NCBI GenBank assembly: GCA_013316495.1 | Contig: WSMP01000025.1 | Location: forward strand, 1-11,869 | DNA from: Angelakisella sp. | Lineage (GTDB): Bacteria; Bacillota; Clostridia; Oscillospirales; Ruminococcaceae | DNA length: 11,869 bases | Direction of reading: 5' to 3' | In this document: piece by piece, positions 5,945 to 11,869 of the stretch | How positions within the stretch are numbered: position 1 is the stretch's first letter | Layout of the letters: each line of letters begins with the position of its first letter | Program-made: the position numbers and the translations under genes | Notes under the pieces: model-generated | What the model was told of the DNA's origin: nothing | Database searches by the model: none | The model's input: only the letters and a program-made list of their open reading frames with translations

Positions 5945-7612
5945 TCAGTCTAAAATGTAGATGTCCACCCAGCGGACGCTGTTGAGGACGCTTTCCTCGT
6001 AGGTGTCGTAGAAAAGGTCCACATCGATGACCCCTTCCACCAGGCCGGTGCCGGTATCGTTGGCCACGGCATAGCCGTAGATGAAGCCGCCCCCAGGGGT
6101 GCGGATATACATACGGGTACCGTAGGGAATCTCATTGGCCCGCACCGCCACCGTGCCGGCGGTGCAGTAGTAGACCCCCGTCTTGGCCTGGCTGGTGCGG
6201 GAGCCCGCCCCGTAGGTCTTGCCGGTGTTGCGGCGGGAGGCGTAGCCGGTGGCCCGCTGCTCCCGCAGGACGTAGCGGTATTCCTGGGGGATGCCGTTTT
6301 CATCCAGGGGGAAATCCTCCGACCAATCCAGGTTGGAGATGGCGGCGGTAAGGGCCCTGGTCTGAGCCGCCATGGCGGCGGTGAAAACCTGGGGGTCCTT
6401 CTCGTAGGCCTCGTCGAAGAGGGCGGACATCCGGAAGTAGTCGTCCCCCTGCTGGGTCTGGTAATAGGTGTAGGTCACCCGGCCCATCCAGGAGGTCTTT
6501 TCCACCAGGAGGTATTTATCTTCGGTTCCCGCCACAATGCTGGGGCAGAGGACCATGGTGATGTCCTCCCCGTTGATGTTCAGGTCAAACTGGAGATTGG
6601 GCAGGCTGGTGTCGATGTCGGTCCAGCGGGGATTGCGCAGCTCGGCGGCGTCCAGCATCATCTCCCGGAAGGCGTCCAGCAGCTGGGCGTCCTCCTCCCG
6701 GCTCAGAAAGAGGGCGGGGCGGTCCCCGTCCACCACCTGGCTGACAATGGCGGAATCAAAGGGGGCCAGGTCCAAAAGGTCCCCGATTTTCTGGAAGGCG
6801 TCCCCCTTTTTCAGCGGCAGGGAGGCGGGGCCATCCCCGTCGTAGACCCGCAGGCCGCCGGTCTTTTCCAGGCGGAACTGGGCGTCCGGCCCGCAGCACT
6901 GGGCATCCGGCCAAAGGGTGATGGCGGTGTTGCCATCCTGCCAGGTGCCCCAGAACTCCCCGGTCTCCCCCGTCTCCTCCAGGCGGCGGGTGAGCTGGAA
7001 GGTGTCGTCCCAGTAGAGGGTCAAAAAGACCCTGTCCTTGCCGGTCTCCTGCTGGAGGTAGCGGAACTGCGGCTCCGCCTGGGAAAAGTCCGGCAGGGAG
7101 CTTTCCTCCTGGGTGATGGTGTCCCCCTCGACGAGGTAAAAGGCCTCGGTGTTCTGGGTGGTCCCCTCCCCGTGGAAGGCCCGCGCCCACACGCCGTAGA
7201 GCTCCCCCTCCCAGGGCTTTTCCCGCAGCAAAAGGGTCAGCGTCTCGTCCTCCTCCACCAGGGAGTGGGCCTCCCCGGCCCCCGCCCAGACCCGCTGCTC
7301 CACCGGCTCATCCGAGTGGGAGGAAAGGGTGACGCTGGCCCCCTCCTGGGTGATAAGGAGGAACTCCCAACGGCCGTCCTGGCCCTCGGTCTTGGTAAGC
7401 ATGGGGTCGTGGAAAAGGATGCGGGCCCGCCCGTCCTTAAACCACTCTATGCCCAGGTCCGGCCCCACGGCGGAATTTTTTTCGGCCCCCTCCCAGTCCG
7501 CCTCCTCCCACCAGGGAAGAGGCTGGGAGGAAACAGGCTCCAGCGGCGCCTCGGAAGGGCCGCTCCCCTTCCCGCTTCCGGCGCAGCCCCCGGCCACCAG
7601 GGCCAGGGCCAT
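5945..7612 (-). CDS. Lipoprotein with C-terminal 3D (Asp-Asp-Asp) domain
   Basis: The N-terminus has a lipobox LVAGGC, with Cys10 of the frame as drawn, so the mature protein is probably tethered to the outer face of the membrane. Residues 453-555 form a 3D domain as in YuiC, YocH and MltA-type cell-wall enzymes: ATGYAS, IPYGTRMYI, GYAVANDTG, GVIDVDLFYDTYEE and VDIYIL. Asp519, Asp530 and Asp532 are visible. The middle region (about 195-260) has the L-x-x-D-x-TF-x-L...G-x-W pattern seen in NlpE-like beta-barrels, which is inference. Role: likely peptidoglycan cleavage or envelope maintenance. The ATG at 7612 leaves too short a signal peptide. The frame is open upstream to 7672 without ATG, GTG or TTG (see findings). 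nfnA follows by 33 bp without a terminator. Confidence 0.82.
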   Translation of the reverse strand: MALALVAGGCAGSGKGSGPSEAPLEPVSSQPLPWWEEADWEGAEKNSAVGPDLGIEWFKDGRARILFHDPMLTKTEGQDGRWEFLLITQEGASVTLSSHSDEPVEQRVWAGAGEAHSLVEEDETLTLLLREKPWEGELYGVWARAFHGEGTTQNTEAFYLVEGDTITQEESSLPDFSQAEPQFRYLQQETGKDRVFLTLYWDDTFQLTRRLEETGETGEFWGTWQDGNTAITLWPDAQCCGPDAQFRLEKTGGLRVYDGDGPASLPLKKGDAFQKIGDLLDLAPFDSAIVSQVVDGDRPALFLSREEDAQLLDAFREMMLDAAELRNPRWTDIDTSLPNLQFDLNINGEDITMVLCPSIVAGTEDKYLLVEKTSWMGRVTYTYYQTQQGDDYFRMSALFDEAYEKDPQVFTAAMAAQTRALTAAISNLDWSEDFPLDENGIPQEYRYVLREQRATGYASRRNTGKTYGAGSRTSQAKTGVYYCTAGTVAVRANEIPYGTRMYIRTPGGGFIYGYAVANDTGTGLVEGVIDVDLFYDTYEESVLNSVRWVDIYILD

Positions 7613-7689
7613 CAGCAGCGCTAACAGACGCGCCTTTATTGTCCTTCGTTCGATGATATATCTCTCCTTTAGCTAAGCTGCCGCTTTGC

Positions 7690-7723
7690 CTTCTTTTTCT
7701 TCTTACGAAAGAAGAAAAAGAAG
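7690..7723. repeat. 15-bp perfect pyrimidine/purine hairpin
   Basis: CTTCTTTTTCTTCTT (7690-7704), loop ACGA, AAGAAGAAAAAGAAG (7709-7723). After a single bulged base the stem extends through TTTG/CAAA, and GCCG (7680-7683) can pair with CGGC (7736-7739). On the minus strand it is the same design as 3460-3492, lying between repeat block B and the ribosome binding site of the 3D lipoprotein, so it would be part of that gene's leader if transcription starts upstream. Confidence 0.8.
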
Positions 7724-7814
7724 CAAAAAGAAGAACGGCAAATGTATTTGAATCGTACCCGCAAAACAAAAAACAGCGGGGATAAAAAACTAAGGTAAGG
7801 TACGCTCTCCCCAC

Positions 7815-7976
7815 CGGTCCCAAAAGGACCGCTACGCCGTCAAAAATCCCAACCGCCAACGTACTTGCAGTCCCGCCGCAGAGCGGCGGCATTGCCGCCA
7901 CAAGCGGCTCCGCCGGAGGCCCCTAAACCGGCCACCGAGCGGCGGGCGCGGCTAAGGCTCCGCAAGGTAAGCGGAG
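7815..7976. other. Cluster of short-loop hairpins in gene-free DNA
   Basis: Five tight hairpins occur within 162 bases: CGGTCC-CAAAA-GGACCG (7815-7831), CCGCCGC-AGA-GCGGCGG (7873-7889), GCCGC-CACAA-GCGGC (7894-7908), CTCC-GCC-GGAG (7908-7918) and CTCCGC...GCGGAG (7958-7976). No coding sequence is supported between 7660 and 8389. The plus-strand frame at 7865-8311 has no convincing ribosome binding site and ends inside a repeat. The remainder (7977-8150) shows nothing I can name. The cluster could be a structured RNA or a pile-up of intergenic repeats. Confidence 0.5.
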
Positions 7977-8150
7977 GCGAAGAACTTTCCCACACCGGAC
8001 ACCCGCCGCAATGCTACGGCCGGGGTAGGCTGGTTGGCTTTCGTGGAGACCGCCTTTGCTTGGTGCCGCTGTCCTGCGCCAGTGAAGGCGGCGGTCCCTG
8101 GGTCCGAAACGCAGCGCCCGACGCCTGTGTGCCGGTGCGGGGATATCTAA

Positions 8151-8350
8151 GGGGTTGGCCGGTTGCGAAGCGAAGCGGACGCAATGAAGGCCCAAAGGGC
8201 CTTCAAGGCCACGTTCCCGACCAAAGGGAGGGATGCCCCCTTAGACCGCTCTTTGGTTCCTTTCTGGCGGACCAGAAAGGAACCCCCCGCCGGGCAGGCG
8301 AATCAGATTAGCTTTTCCCGAAAAGTAAAGCCAGGAACGAGCCTTGCGCC
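8151..8350 (+). repeat. Composite hairpin repeat element, copy B
   Basis: Same module order as 3314-3505: GGCCGGTTGCGAAGCGAAGC, stem-loop TGAAGGCCC-AAA-GGGCCTTCA (8185-8205), the ACGTTCCCGACC and AGGGAGGGATGCCCCC block (to 8240), a variable segment, a long hairpin GGTTCCTTTCTGG-CGGA-CCAGAAAGGAACC (8255-8284), an extra AGCTTTT...AAAAGT hairpin, and GCCTTGCGCC (8341-8350). Both stems differ in sequence from copy A yet remain fully paired. A 14-bp direct repeat, CCCGCCGGGCAGGC, occurs at 8286-8299 and 8359-8372. Confidence 0.8.
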
Positions 8351-8361
8351 AGCAGCCTCCC

Positions 8362-8389
8362 GCCGGGCAGGCAAAATCCCACGCCCGGC
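8362..8389 (-). terminator. Hairpin directly after the sortase stop (possible terminator)
   Basis: GCCGGGC and GCCCGGC form a 7-bp stem with a 14-base loop starting at the base after the sortase stop codon. There is no U tract after it on the minus strand, so termination is uncertain. The longer hairpin at 8255-8284 may do the job instead. Confidence 0.35.
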
Positions 8390-9436
8390 TTATCCCCAAA
8401 CCGAGGGCTGCTTGTGGTTAAGGTTGGCGGAGATGGCCACAGGGCCCACCGTCTCGCCGGGGCGCAGCAGGCGCCCCATCACCACAAAGCGCTGGTTGCT
8501 GGTCTGGCCGTAGGCGCGGGTGCAGGTGGAAAGGGTGACGATTTTATCCGAGGAGTTCACATCCACATCAAAGGTGTGGCGGCTGCGCCGCTGGGCCTCC
8601 TTGATGATATAGTCCATGTTTCCCTCCGGGCCGTTGTAGATAAACGCCAGCTCGGTGTAAAAGCAGGCGAAAATCTTCACTGTAAACTGCCCGCCCTCCG
8701 CCGTGGAGTAGTAGAAGTAGGGATAGCTTTGGGCCATGGAAAGCCAGTGGTAGCCGGTGAGCTGGGCAAACATCACATCGCCGGAGTACCCCACCCGCGG
8801 GGAAGCGGTGCAGTTGGTCCAGTTGTGGCCGTAAATCACCGTGTTGCTGGAAAGGCCGGAGGCGGAGGCGCTGGTCCTGGTTCCGGGGTTTGTCCAGATG
8901 ACCCCGTTGAAGCTGTACTGCTTATCGTACCCCTTCTTGGTGTAGTAGTTCACATCGTAAAGGTTTTGGACAATGGGCCAGTCAATATTGGTGCCGGGGA
9001 CCCGCAGCCAGCCCACCACGTCGTCGTTCTGGCGTTTCCAGTAGGGAATGTTGGCCGCCCCGGTGCTGCCGGTGTAGGCGGCGGCGTTAAAGGTACCGGT
9101 GGCAGGGGAAACCCAGGTGACAGTTCCGGCGGTGGGGAGGGCCTTCTGCTGCTCCTCCCACTGCTGGTGATAGACCTGGGAAAGGTCGGAGGCGTTAAGG
9201 GCGCAGATCACCTGTCCCTCCTCCACCAGGTCGGAGAAGATGGCCTCCTCCTGCCGGTAGGCTGTGGCGGCGGCCTCCACCGCCTCCTGACGGGCCGCAG
9301 CCTGTGCCGCGGCCTCCGCCTCCGCCAGGGCCTGCTGGCGGTCGGCGTTGCTCTTCACGCCAAAGCCGATGCCCGCCGCCACGCAAAGCCCCAGCACACC
9401 GGCCAGGAGCGCTCTTCCGTTTAACGCTGCTTTCAT
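8390..9436 (-). CDS. srtB: Class B sortase (348 aa)
   Basis: A membrane-anchored cysteine transpeptidase that attaches surface proteins to the cell wall. Residues 7-27 are a single N-terminal membrane segment. Residues 30-65 are an Ala/Glu/Gln-rich, probably coiled-coil stalk, and the catalytic domain spans about 130-325. The catalytic triad is visible: His204 in VIYGHN, Cys305 in TLSTC and Arg316 in NQRFVVMGRL. The TLSTC motif and the YGHN...MFAQL spacing are class B features. The start at 9436 has AAGGA six bases upstream. An in-frame ATG six codons earlier (9454) is the alternative. Still longer starts would overlap the -10 element at 9545. No sorting-signal substrate is encoded in the window, so the target is unknown. 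The gene appears monocistronic. Confidence 0.92.
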   Translation of the reverse strand: MKAALNGRALLAGVLGLCVAAGIGFGVKSNADRQQALAEAEAAAQAAARQEAVEAAATAYRQEEAIFSDLVEEGQVICALNASDLSQVYHQQWEEQQKALPTAGTVTWVSPATGTFNAAAYTGSTGAANIPYWKRQNDDVVGWLRVPGTNIDWPIVQNLYDVNYYTKKGYDKQYSFNGVIWTNPGTRTSASASGLSSNTVIYGHNWTNCTASPRVGYSGDVMFAQLTGYHWLSMAQSYPYFYYSTAEGGQFTVKIFACFYTELAFIYNGPEGNMDYIIKEAQRRSRHTFDVDVNSSDKIVTLSTCTRAYGQTSNQRFVVMGRLLRPGETVGPVAISANLNHKQPSVWG

Positions 9437-9544
9437 CGTTGTTCCTTCCGTCATGGCTCCAAGTACCTCCCATACGGCGGCGCACGCCAAAGGACAAGCC
9501 GTAGGCATATCCCGCCATTCTGTATCATTTGGATTTACCCTAGC

Positions 9545-9573
9545 ATTATAGCACACCAAAGGCCGTTTGAAAA
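9545..9573 (-). promoter_or_regulatory. Sigma-70-type promoter of the sortase gene
   Basis: A perfect TATAAT (9545-9550 on the minus strand) lies 17 bp from TTTTCA (9568-9573; four of six matches to TTGACA). The transcript would start near 9538, giving a leader of about 100 bases before the chosen ATG. Confidence 0.7.
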
Positions 9574-9645
9574 TAGAAAATCTTGATTTTTGGCCGGAAA
9601 CAGCCCTTACAGCCTCTTTCCGGGGGCCTTTGGAACAAATTGGGG

Positions 9646-9674
9646 GTTACAAAACGCCTCCCATCATGTATAAT
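9646..9674 (+). promoter_or_regulatory. Sigma-70-type promoter of the GNAT gene
   Basis: TATAAT at 9669-9674 is preceded by GTTACA (9646-9651; four of six matches) with a 17-bp spacer. The predicted start is about 45 bases before the GNAT ATG. It faces away from the sortase promoter, about 75 bp distant. Confidence 0.65.
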
Positions 9675-9727
9675 AAGGTAGAAAAACCTCGGAGCTGCAA
9701 GCCGTACACAGGGGGAGAGTTAAAAGC

Positions 9728-10705
9728 ATGGAGATGAAAATGCGCCGGGCCAGGATGGAGGACGCCGCCGCCATCCGCAGAATCGACCAGGCCATGGGGG
9801 GGACCATGGGCCTGGAGATTGGGCAGCGTCCAGAGGACTACTACAAAGAATGGCTGGCTTACCACCGGGGCCGCCGCCACCCCGCCTTTGTGGGCACCTC
9901 CGGGGGGGAGGTGGTCTGGTGGGTGGCCCTGGGGGAAAGCCCTGGGGGCTACCCCTTTGACGGCGTGGCCACGGTGGAAATGGGGGTGCCCCAGCAGTAC
10001 AGCGGCACCGAGCTCACCGACCTGCTGCTGCGCTTTTTGGAGCAGCAGGCCATCAAGCTGGGGTATTATAAGCTCATGGCCTGCCTCAACGGGGAGCAGC
10101 GGTATCTGCTGCATATCTACCGCCGGGTGGGCTTCCGGGACGTGGGCATCCTGCGCAGCCACGGCTACCTGCGGGGAAAGCTGGTGGACCTGGTGCTGCT
10201 GGAGCGGCTCCTCCCCCAGGACATGACAGCCCTGGAGGAATACTACAGCGGGCAATACAGCTTTTACCAGGAGTACTTTCAGGAGGAGCGCCGCCGCAAG
10301 GCCCTGGCCCTCCAGGGGGAGTACGAGCTGGAGTACGAGGAGGTGGAGACCCCGGAGGACCAGCTTCCGGAGGGAATCGTCCGCTTTCTGCGCACCAAAA
10401 AGGCCCCCGACGGCACCCCCCTGCGGCGGCCCGCCAGCCCTTCCGCCGGGGAGGATGGGAGCGCCGGCGCAGAGGCCGCTGGCGAGGGAGAGGAGGCCTT
10501 GGAGGAGGAGTCGCTTCCTACACCGCCCCAGCCGCAGCTCCCGGAAGGGATTGTAAAGTTCCTGAAGAGCAAAAAGGCCCCTGACGGCACTCTGGCCCAC
10601 CCGGATTTACCCCCTGTTGTTCCGGTAAAGCTCCCCTCCACCCAGCCTTCCCCTCCTTCTCCGGAGGAAAACCGCGAAGCGGCGCCTTCCCCGGAATCGG
10701 TCTGA
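9728..10705 (+). CDS. GNAT-family N-acetyltransferase with duplicated-motif C-terminal tail (325 aa)
   Basis: Residues 1-165 form a GNAT fold: MRRARMEDAAAIRRID at the start, the VATVEMGVPQQYSGTELTDLLLRFLEQQA strand-helix at 80-108 (the acetyl-CoA pyrophosphate-loop region is divergent from Q/RxxGxG/A), and the closing LLHIYRRVGFRDVGILRSHGYLRGKLVDLVLLERLL typical of acyl-acceptor acetyltransferases. The substrate is unknown. Residues 185-325 are an extra tail rich in Glu, Pro, Ser and Ala. It contains LPEGIVRFLRTKKAPDGT (213-230) and LPEGIVKFLKSKKAPDGT (271-288), 15 of 18 identical with conservative changes. Ordinary family members are about 150-190 residues. A GGGGGAG site lies eight bases or so before the ATG. 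The gene has its own promoter and terminator. Confidence 0.85.
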   Translation: MEMKMRRARMEDAAAIRRIDQAMGGTMGLEIGQRPEDYYKEWLAYHRGRRHPAFVGTSGGEVVWWVALGESPGGYPFDGVATVEMGVPQQYSGTELTDLLLRFLEQQAIKLGYYKLMACLNGEQRYLLHIYRRVGFRDVGILRSHGYLRGKLVDLVLLERLLPQDMTALEEYYSGQYSFYQEYFQEERRRKALALQGEYELEYEEVETPEDQLPEGIVRFLRTKKAPDGTPLRRPASPSAGEDGSAGAEAAGEGEEALEEESLPTPPQPQLPEGIVKFLKSKKAPDGTLAHPDLPPVVPVKLPSTQPSPPSPEENREAAPSPESV

Positions 10706-10716
10706 CAGAAACATTT

Positions 10717-10764
10717 ACAGCCGGCCCTGCTGTAGCGGCGGGACCGGCTGTCTGCGTCTTTCTT
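10717..10764 (+). terminator. Terminator of the GNAT gene
   Basis: ACAGCCGG (10717-10724) pairs with CCGGCTGT (10744-10751). The interior (CCCTGCTG against CGGCGGG) pairs further with one bulge. A T-rich stretch, CTGCGTCTTTCTT, follows on the plus strand. It also lies downstream of the convergent thioesterase gene and may serve both. Confidence 0.75.
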
Positions 10765-10773
10765 GGGGTTTTC

Positions 10774-11508
10774 TTAAAATTTTACAGCGGCTTCAAAACA
10801 GCTTTGCTCCCCGTTCTTTCCCAGGAAGTAGTAACGCCCCGGCTCCTCCTCCCAGGCGTAGAGGCCCAGAGTGCAGCCCAGGGGGGCCTCCCGGTGGTAG
10901 CTGATTGTAAGCTCCCGCACCGGTCCGGCCTCCAGCCGCTCCAGGGGCAGATGGTCGCAGATAAGGTCGGCGTAGCGGGTGTTGTTCAGGTGGCGGTTCT
11001 GGTCGCACCGGGAGTAGCGCACCGTCTCCTCCCCCAGCGGAAGCGGTTCCTCCCCCGGCTTGGGGATGAGGACGGGCAGCTCCGGCACCGAGGGGTTGGT
11101 AAAGGGTAGCCCCAGGGCCTCCGGCGCCCTGCGGAGGATGCGCTTTGTCTCGGTATCCACCAGCACCCAGCGGGCGTCCACGGCGGCCGCCGGCTGTCCG
11201 TCCTCCAGGGTGAGGGTTGTATACCGGTGATAGACCGCCTTTGCCGGGGCGGCAGGGCGGGTGGAAAGGGTGAGTTCTGCCCCGGCGGGAATCACACGGT
11301 AGACCTGGGCGCAGAGCTTTGCCAGCAGAAAGGCGGTGTGGGTCTCCCTGTACCGCTCTTCGGTGATGCCCAGCAGGGTGCAGTGGCGGGTGCTGGCCCC
11401 CTGCACCAGCCGCAGCAGCCCGCCCATGCTCAGGCGCAGGGCAAAATCGCATTCACATTCCGGGACGGCGCGCCGGACCTCGTAGCAGTCCGGGGTACAG
11501 TGTTCCAT
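10774..11508 (-). CDS. Acyl-ACP thioesterase, FatA/FatB-like (244 aa)
   Basis: A cytoplasmic hydrolase that releases free fatty acids from acyl carrier protein. The sequence fits a tandem double-hotdog fold: residues 1-130 with SMGGLLRLVQGASTRHCTLLGI and WVLVDTETKRILRRAPE, and residues 155-244 with the signature YSRCDQNRHLNNTRYADLICD. Asp169, Asn171, His173, Asn175-176 and Tyr179 match the D-x-N-x-H-x-NN-x-x-Y active-site motif. SCFEA near the C-terminus could supply the remaining catalytic Glu. The length matches bacterial members. GAGGAGG lies eight bases before the ATG. The gene stands alone, convergent with the GNAT gene. Confidence 0.9.
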   Translation of the reverse strand: MEHCTPDCYEVRRAVPECECDFALRLSMGGLLRLVQGASTRHCTLLGITEERYRETHTAFLLAKLCAQVYRVIPAGAELTLSTRPAAPAKAVYHRYTTLTLEDGQPAAAVDARWVLVDTETKRILRRAPEALGLPFTNPSVPELPVLIPKPGEEPLPLGEETVRYSRCDQNRHLNNTRYADLICDHLPLERLEAGPVRELTISYHREAPLGCTLGLYAWEEEPGRYYFLGKNGEQSCFEAAVKF

Positions 11509-11544
11509 GGAAAAGGCCTCCTCGCTTGTTTTGGGGATAAACTA

Positions 11545-11573
11545 AGTATAACACAAAACTGCTTGGAACTCCA
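11545..11573 (-). promoter_or_regulatory. Possible promoter of the thioesterase gene
   Basis: TATACT (11545-11550 on the minus strand) is a good -10 element about 37 bases upstream of the ATG. At 17-bp spacing the -35 hexamer is TGGAGT, only three of six matches. The neighbouring stretch 11574-11654 holds no gene. At 11595-11620 it contains a partial plus-strand copy of the 105-bp unit (GTCATGCCCTGCCCGCCCCC). Confidence 0.4.
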
Positions 11574-11656
11574 GGGGGGCGCTGGGCGCTCCCGCAGTCA
11601 TGCCCTGCCCGCCCCCTGCGGAAGGGAGTGATCCGACTGTGTAATTTTTTGCGATC

Positions 11657-11719
11657 TCAAAAACATCCCACCAGGATGTTTTTGATGGCCAGCCCGCGCG
11701 TCCCCCTGGCACCGGCCCT
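11657..11719 (-). repeat. Palindromic terminator-bearing repeat, copy 2 (inverted)
   Basis: This is the reverse-complement counterpart of 3592-3653. The palindrome TCAAAAACATCC-CACCA-GGATGTTTTTGA (11657-11685) has 12-bp arms. Unlike copy 1 it does not follow a recognised gene within the window. It abuts the inverted tandem units. Confidence 0.85.
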
Positions 11720-11869
11720 GCTGGCTAAGACTCCAGGCACTCACTATCGCCTTTTGCCAAGGTAAGGCCAAAGGCCGTGTAGGGCGAGACACCGGCGGCA
11801 CGCCGGCGGCCTTCGGCCCTGCTGGCTAAGACTCCAGGCACTCACTATCGCCTTTTGCCAAGGTAAGGC
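11714..11869 (-). repeat. Inverted 101-bp repeat units related to the 2802-3221 array (runs off right edge)
   Basis: About one and a half units of 101-bp period are seen, oriented opposite to the array at 2802-3221. The first hairpin CCGGCG-TGC-CGCCGG and the GCCTGGAGTCTTAGCCAGCA block are shared. In place of GCCCCC-TTT-GGGGGC these units have GGCC-TTT-GGCC, so both arms changed while the loop stayed. The stretch after it differs and is four bases shorter. The array continues past the window. Confidence 0.9.

Noticed and set aside
7865..8311. Plus-strand open frame in the hairpin-rich gap
   Set aside because: No convincing ribosome binding site, low-complexity Arg/Pro/Gly composition, and it ends inside a dispersed repeat. 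Its similarity to the 2973-3479 frame (GHVPD-REGCP) comes from shared repeat DNA.
9437..9559. Longer sortase start
   Set aside because: It would place the TTG start upstream of the TATAAT promoter element, and the MKAALNGRALL start with AAGGA gives a normal membrane anchor.
11598..11801. Minus-strand frame at the right edge
   Set aside because: It lies entirely in repeat and palindrome sequence and has no ribosome binding site.

Overview
The window looks like chromosome of a GC-rich, Gram-positive gut-type Clostridia, probably Oscillospiraceae-like. This is inferred from strong AGGAGG-type ribosome binding sites, a class B sortase, an electron-bifurcating NfnAB pair, a FatA/FatB-like acyl-ACP thioesterase, a DUF1540 protein and many hairpin-rich intergenic repeats. 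No rRNA, tRNA, phage gene or CRISPR array was seen.

Layout from left to right: (1) 1-55, terminus of an IS3-family-like element running off the left edge. (2) 88-261 (-), a 57-residue Cys-rich DUF1540 protein, preceded in its direction by a leader hairpin and a strong terminator (354-400). (3) 456-2741 (-), a two-gene operon: a soluble protein of unknown function with a basic aromatic tail, then a membrane-anchored protein with a degenerate NERD-like domain. (4) 2742-3659, gene-free and built from structured repeats: four exact-period 105-bp tandem units, a composite hairpin element and a palindromic terminator element. (5) 3660-7612 (-), a 3D-domain lipoprotein followed by nfnA and nfnB, probably one transcript. 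(6) 7690-8389, a second gene-free hairpin-rich block with another copy of the composite element. (7) 8390-9436 (-), class B sortase, promoter-to-promoter with (8) 9728-10705 (+), a GNAT acetyltransferase with an unusual C-terminal tail. (9) 10774-11508 (-), acyl-ACP thioesterase. (10) 11590-11869, more repeats of the families in block 4, mostly inverted.

The protein genes are mostly housekeeping or cell-envelope functions: NADPH supply (NfnAB), envelope lipoprotein, surface-protein anchoring and fatty-acid release. They do not form an obvious single system. The most unusual content is the intergenic DNA. At least three repeat families occur more than once in the window. In each, hairpin arms differ between copies but stay complementary while loops and flanks are conserved, which suggests that structure is under selection. 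Two of the families occur inverted on the two sides of an 8-kb block carrying nfnAB, lipoprotein, sortase, GNAT and thioesterase genes. Other points of interest are the duplicated 18-residue motif in the GNAT tail, the lipoprotein whose signal peptide seems to need a non-canonical start codon, and the uncharacterised two-gene operon at 456-2741.
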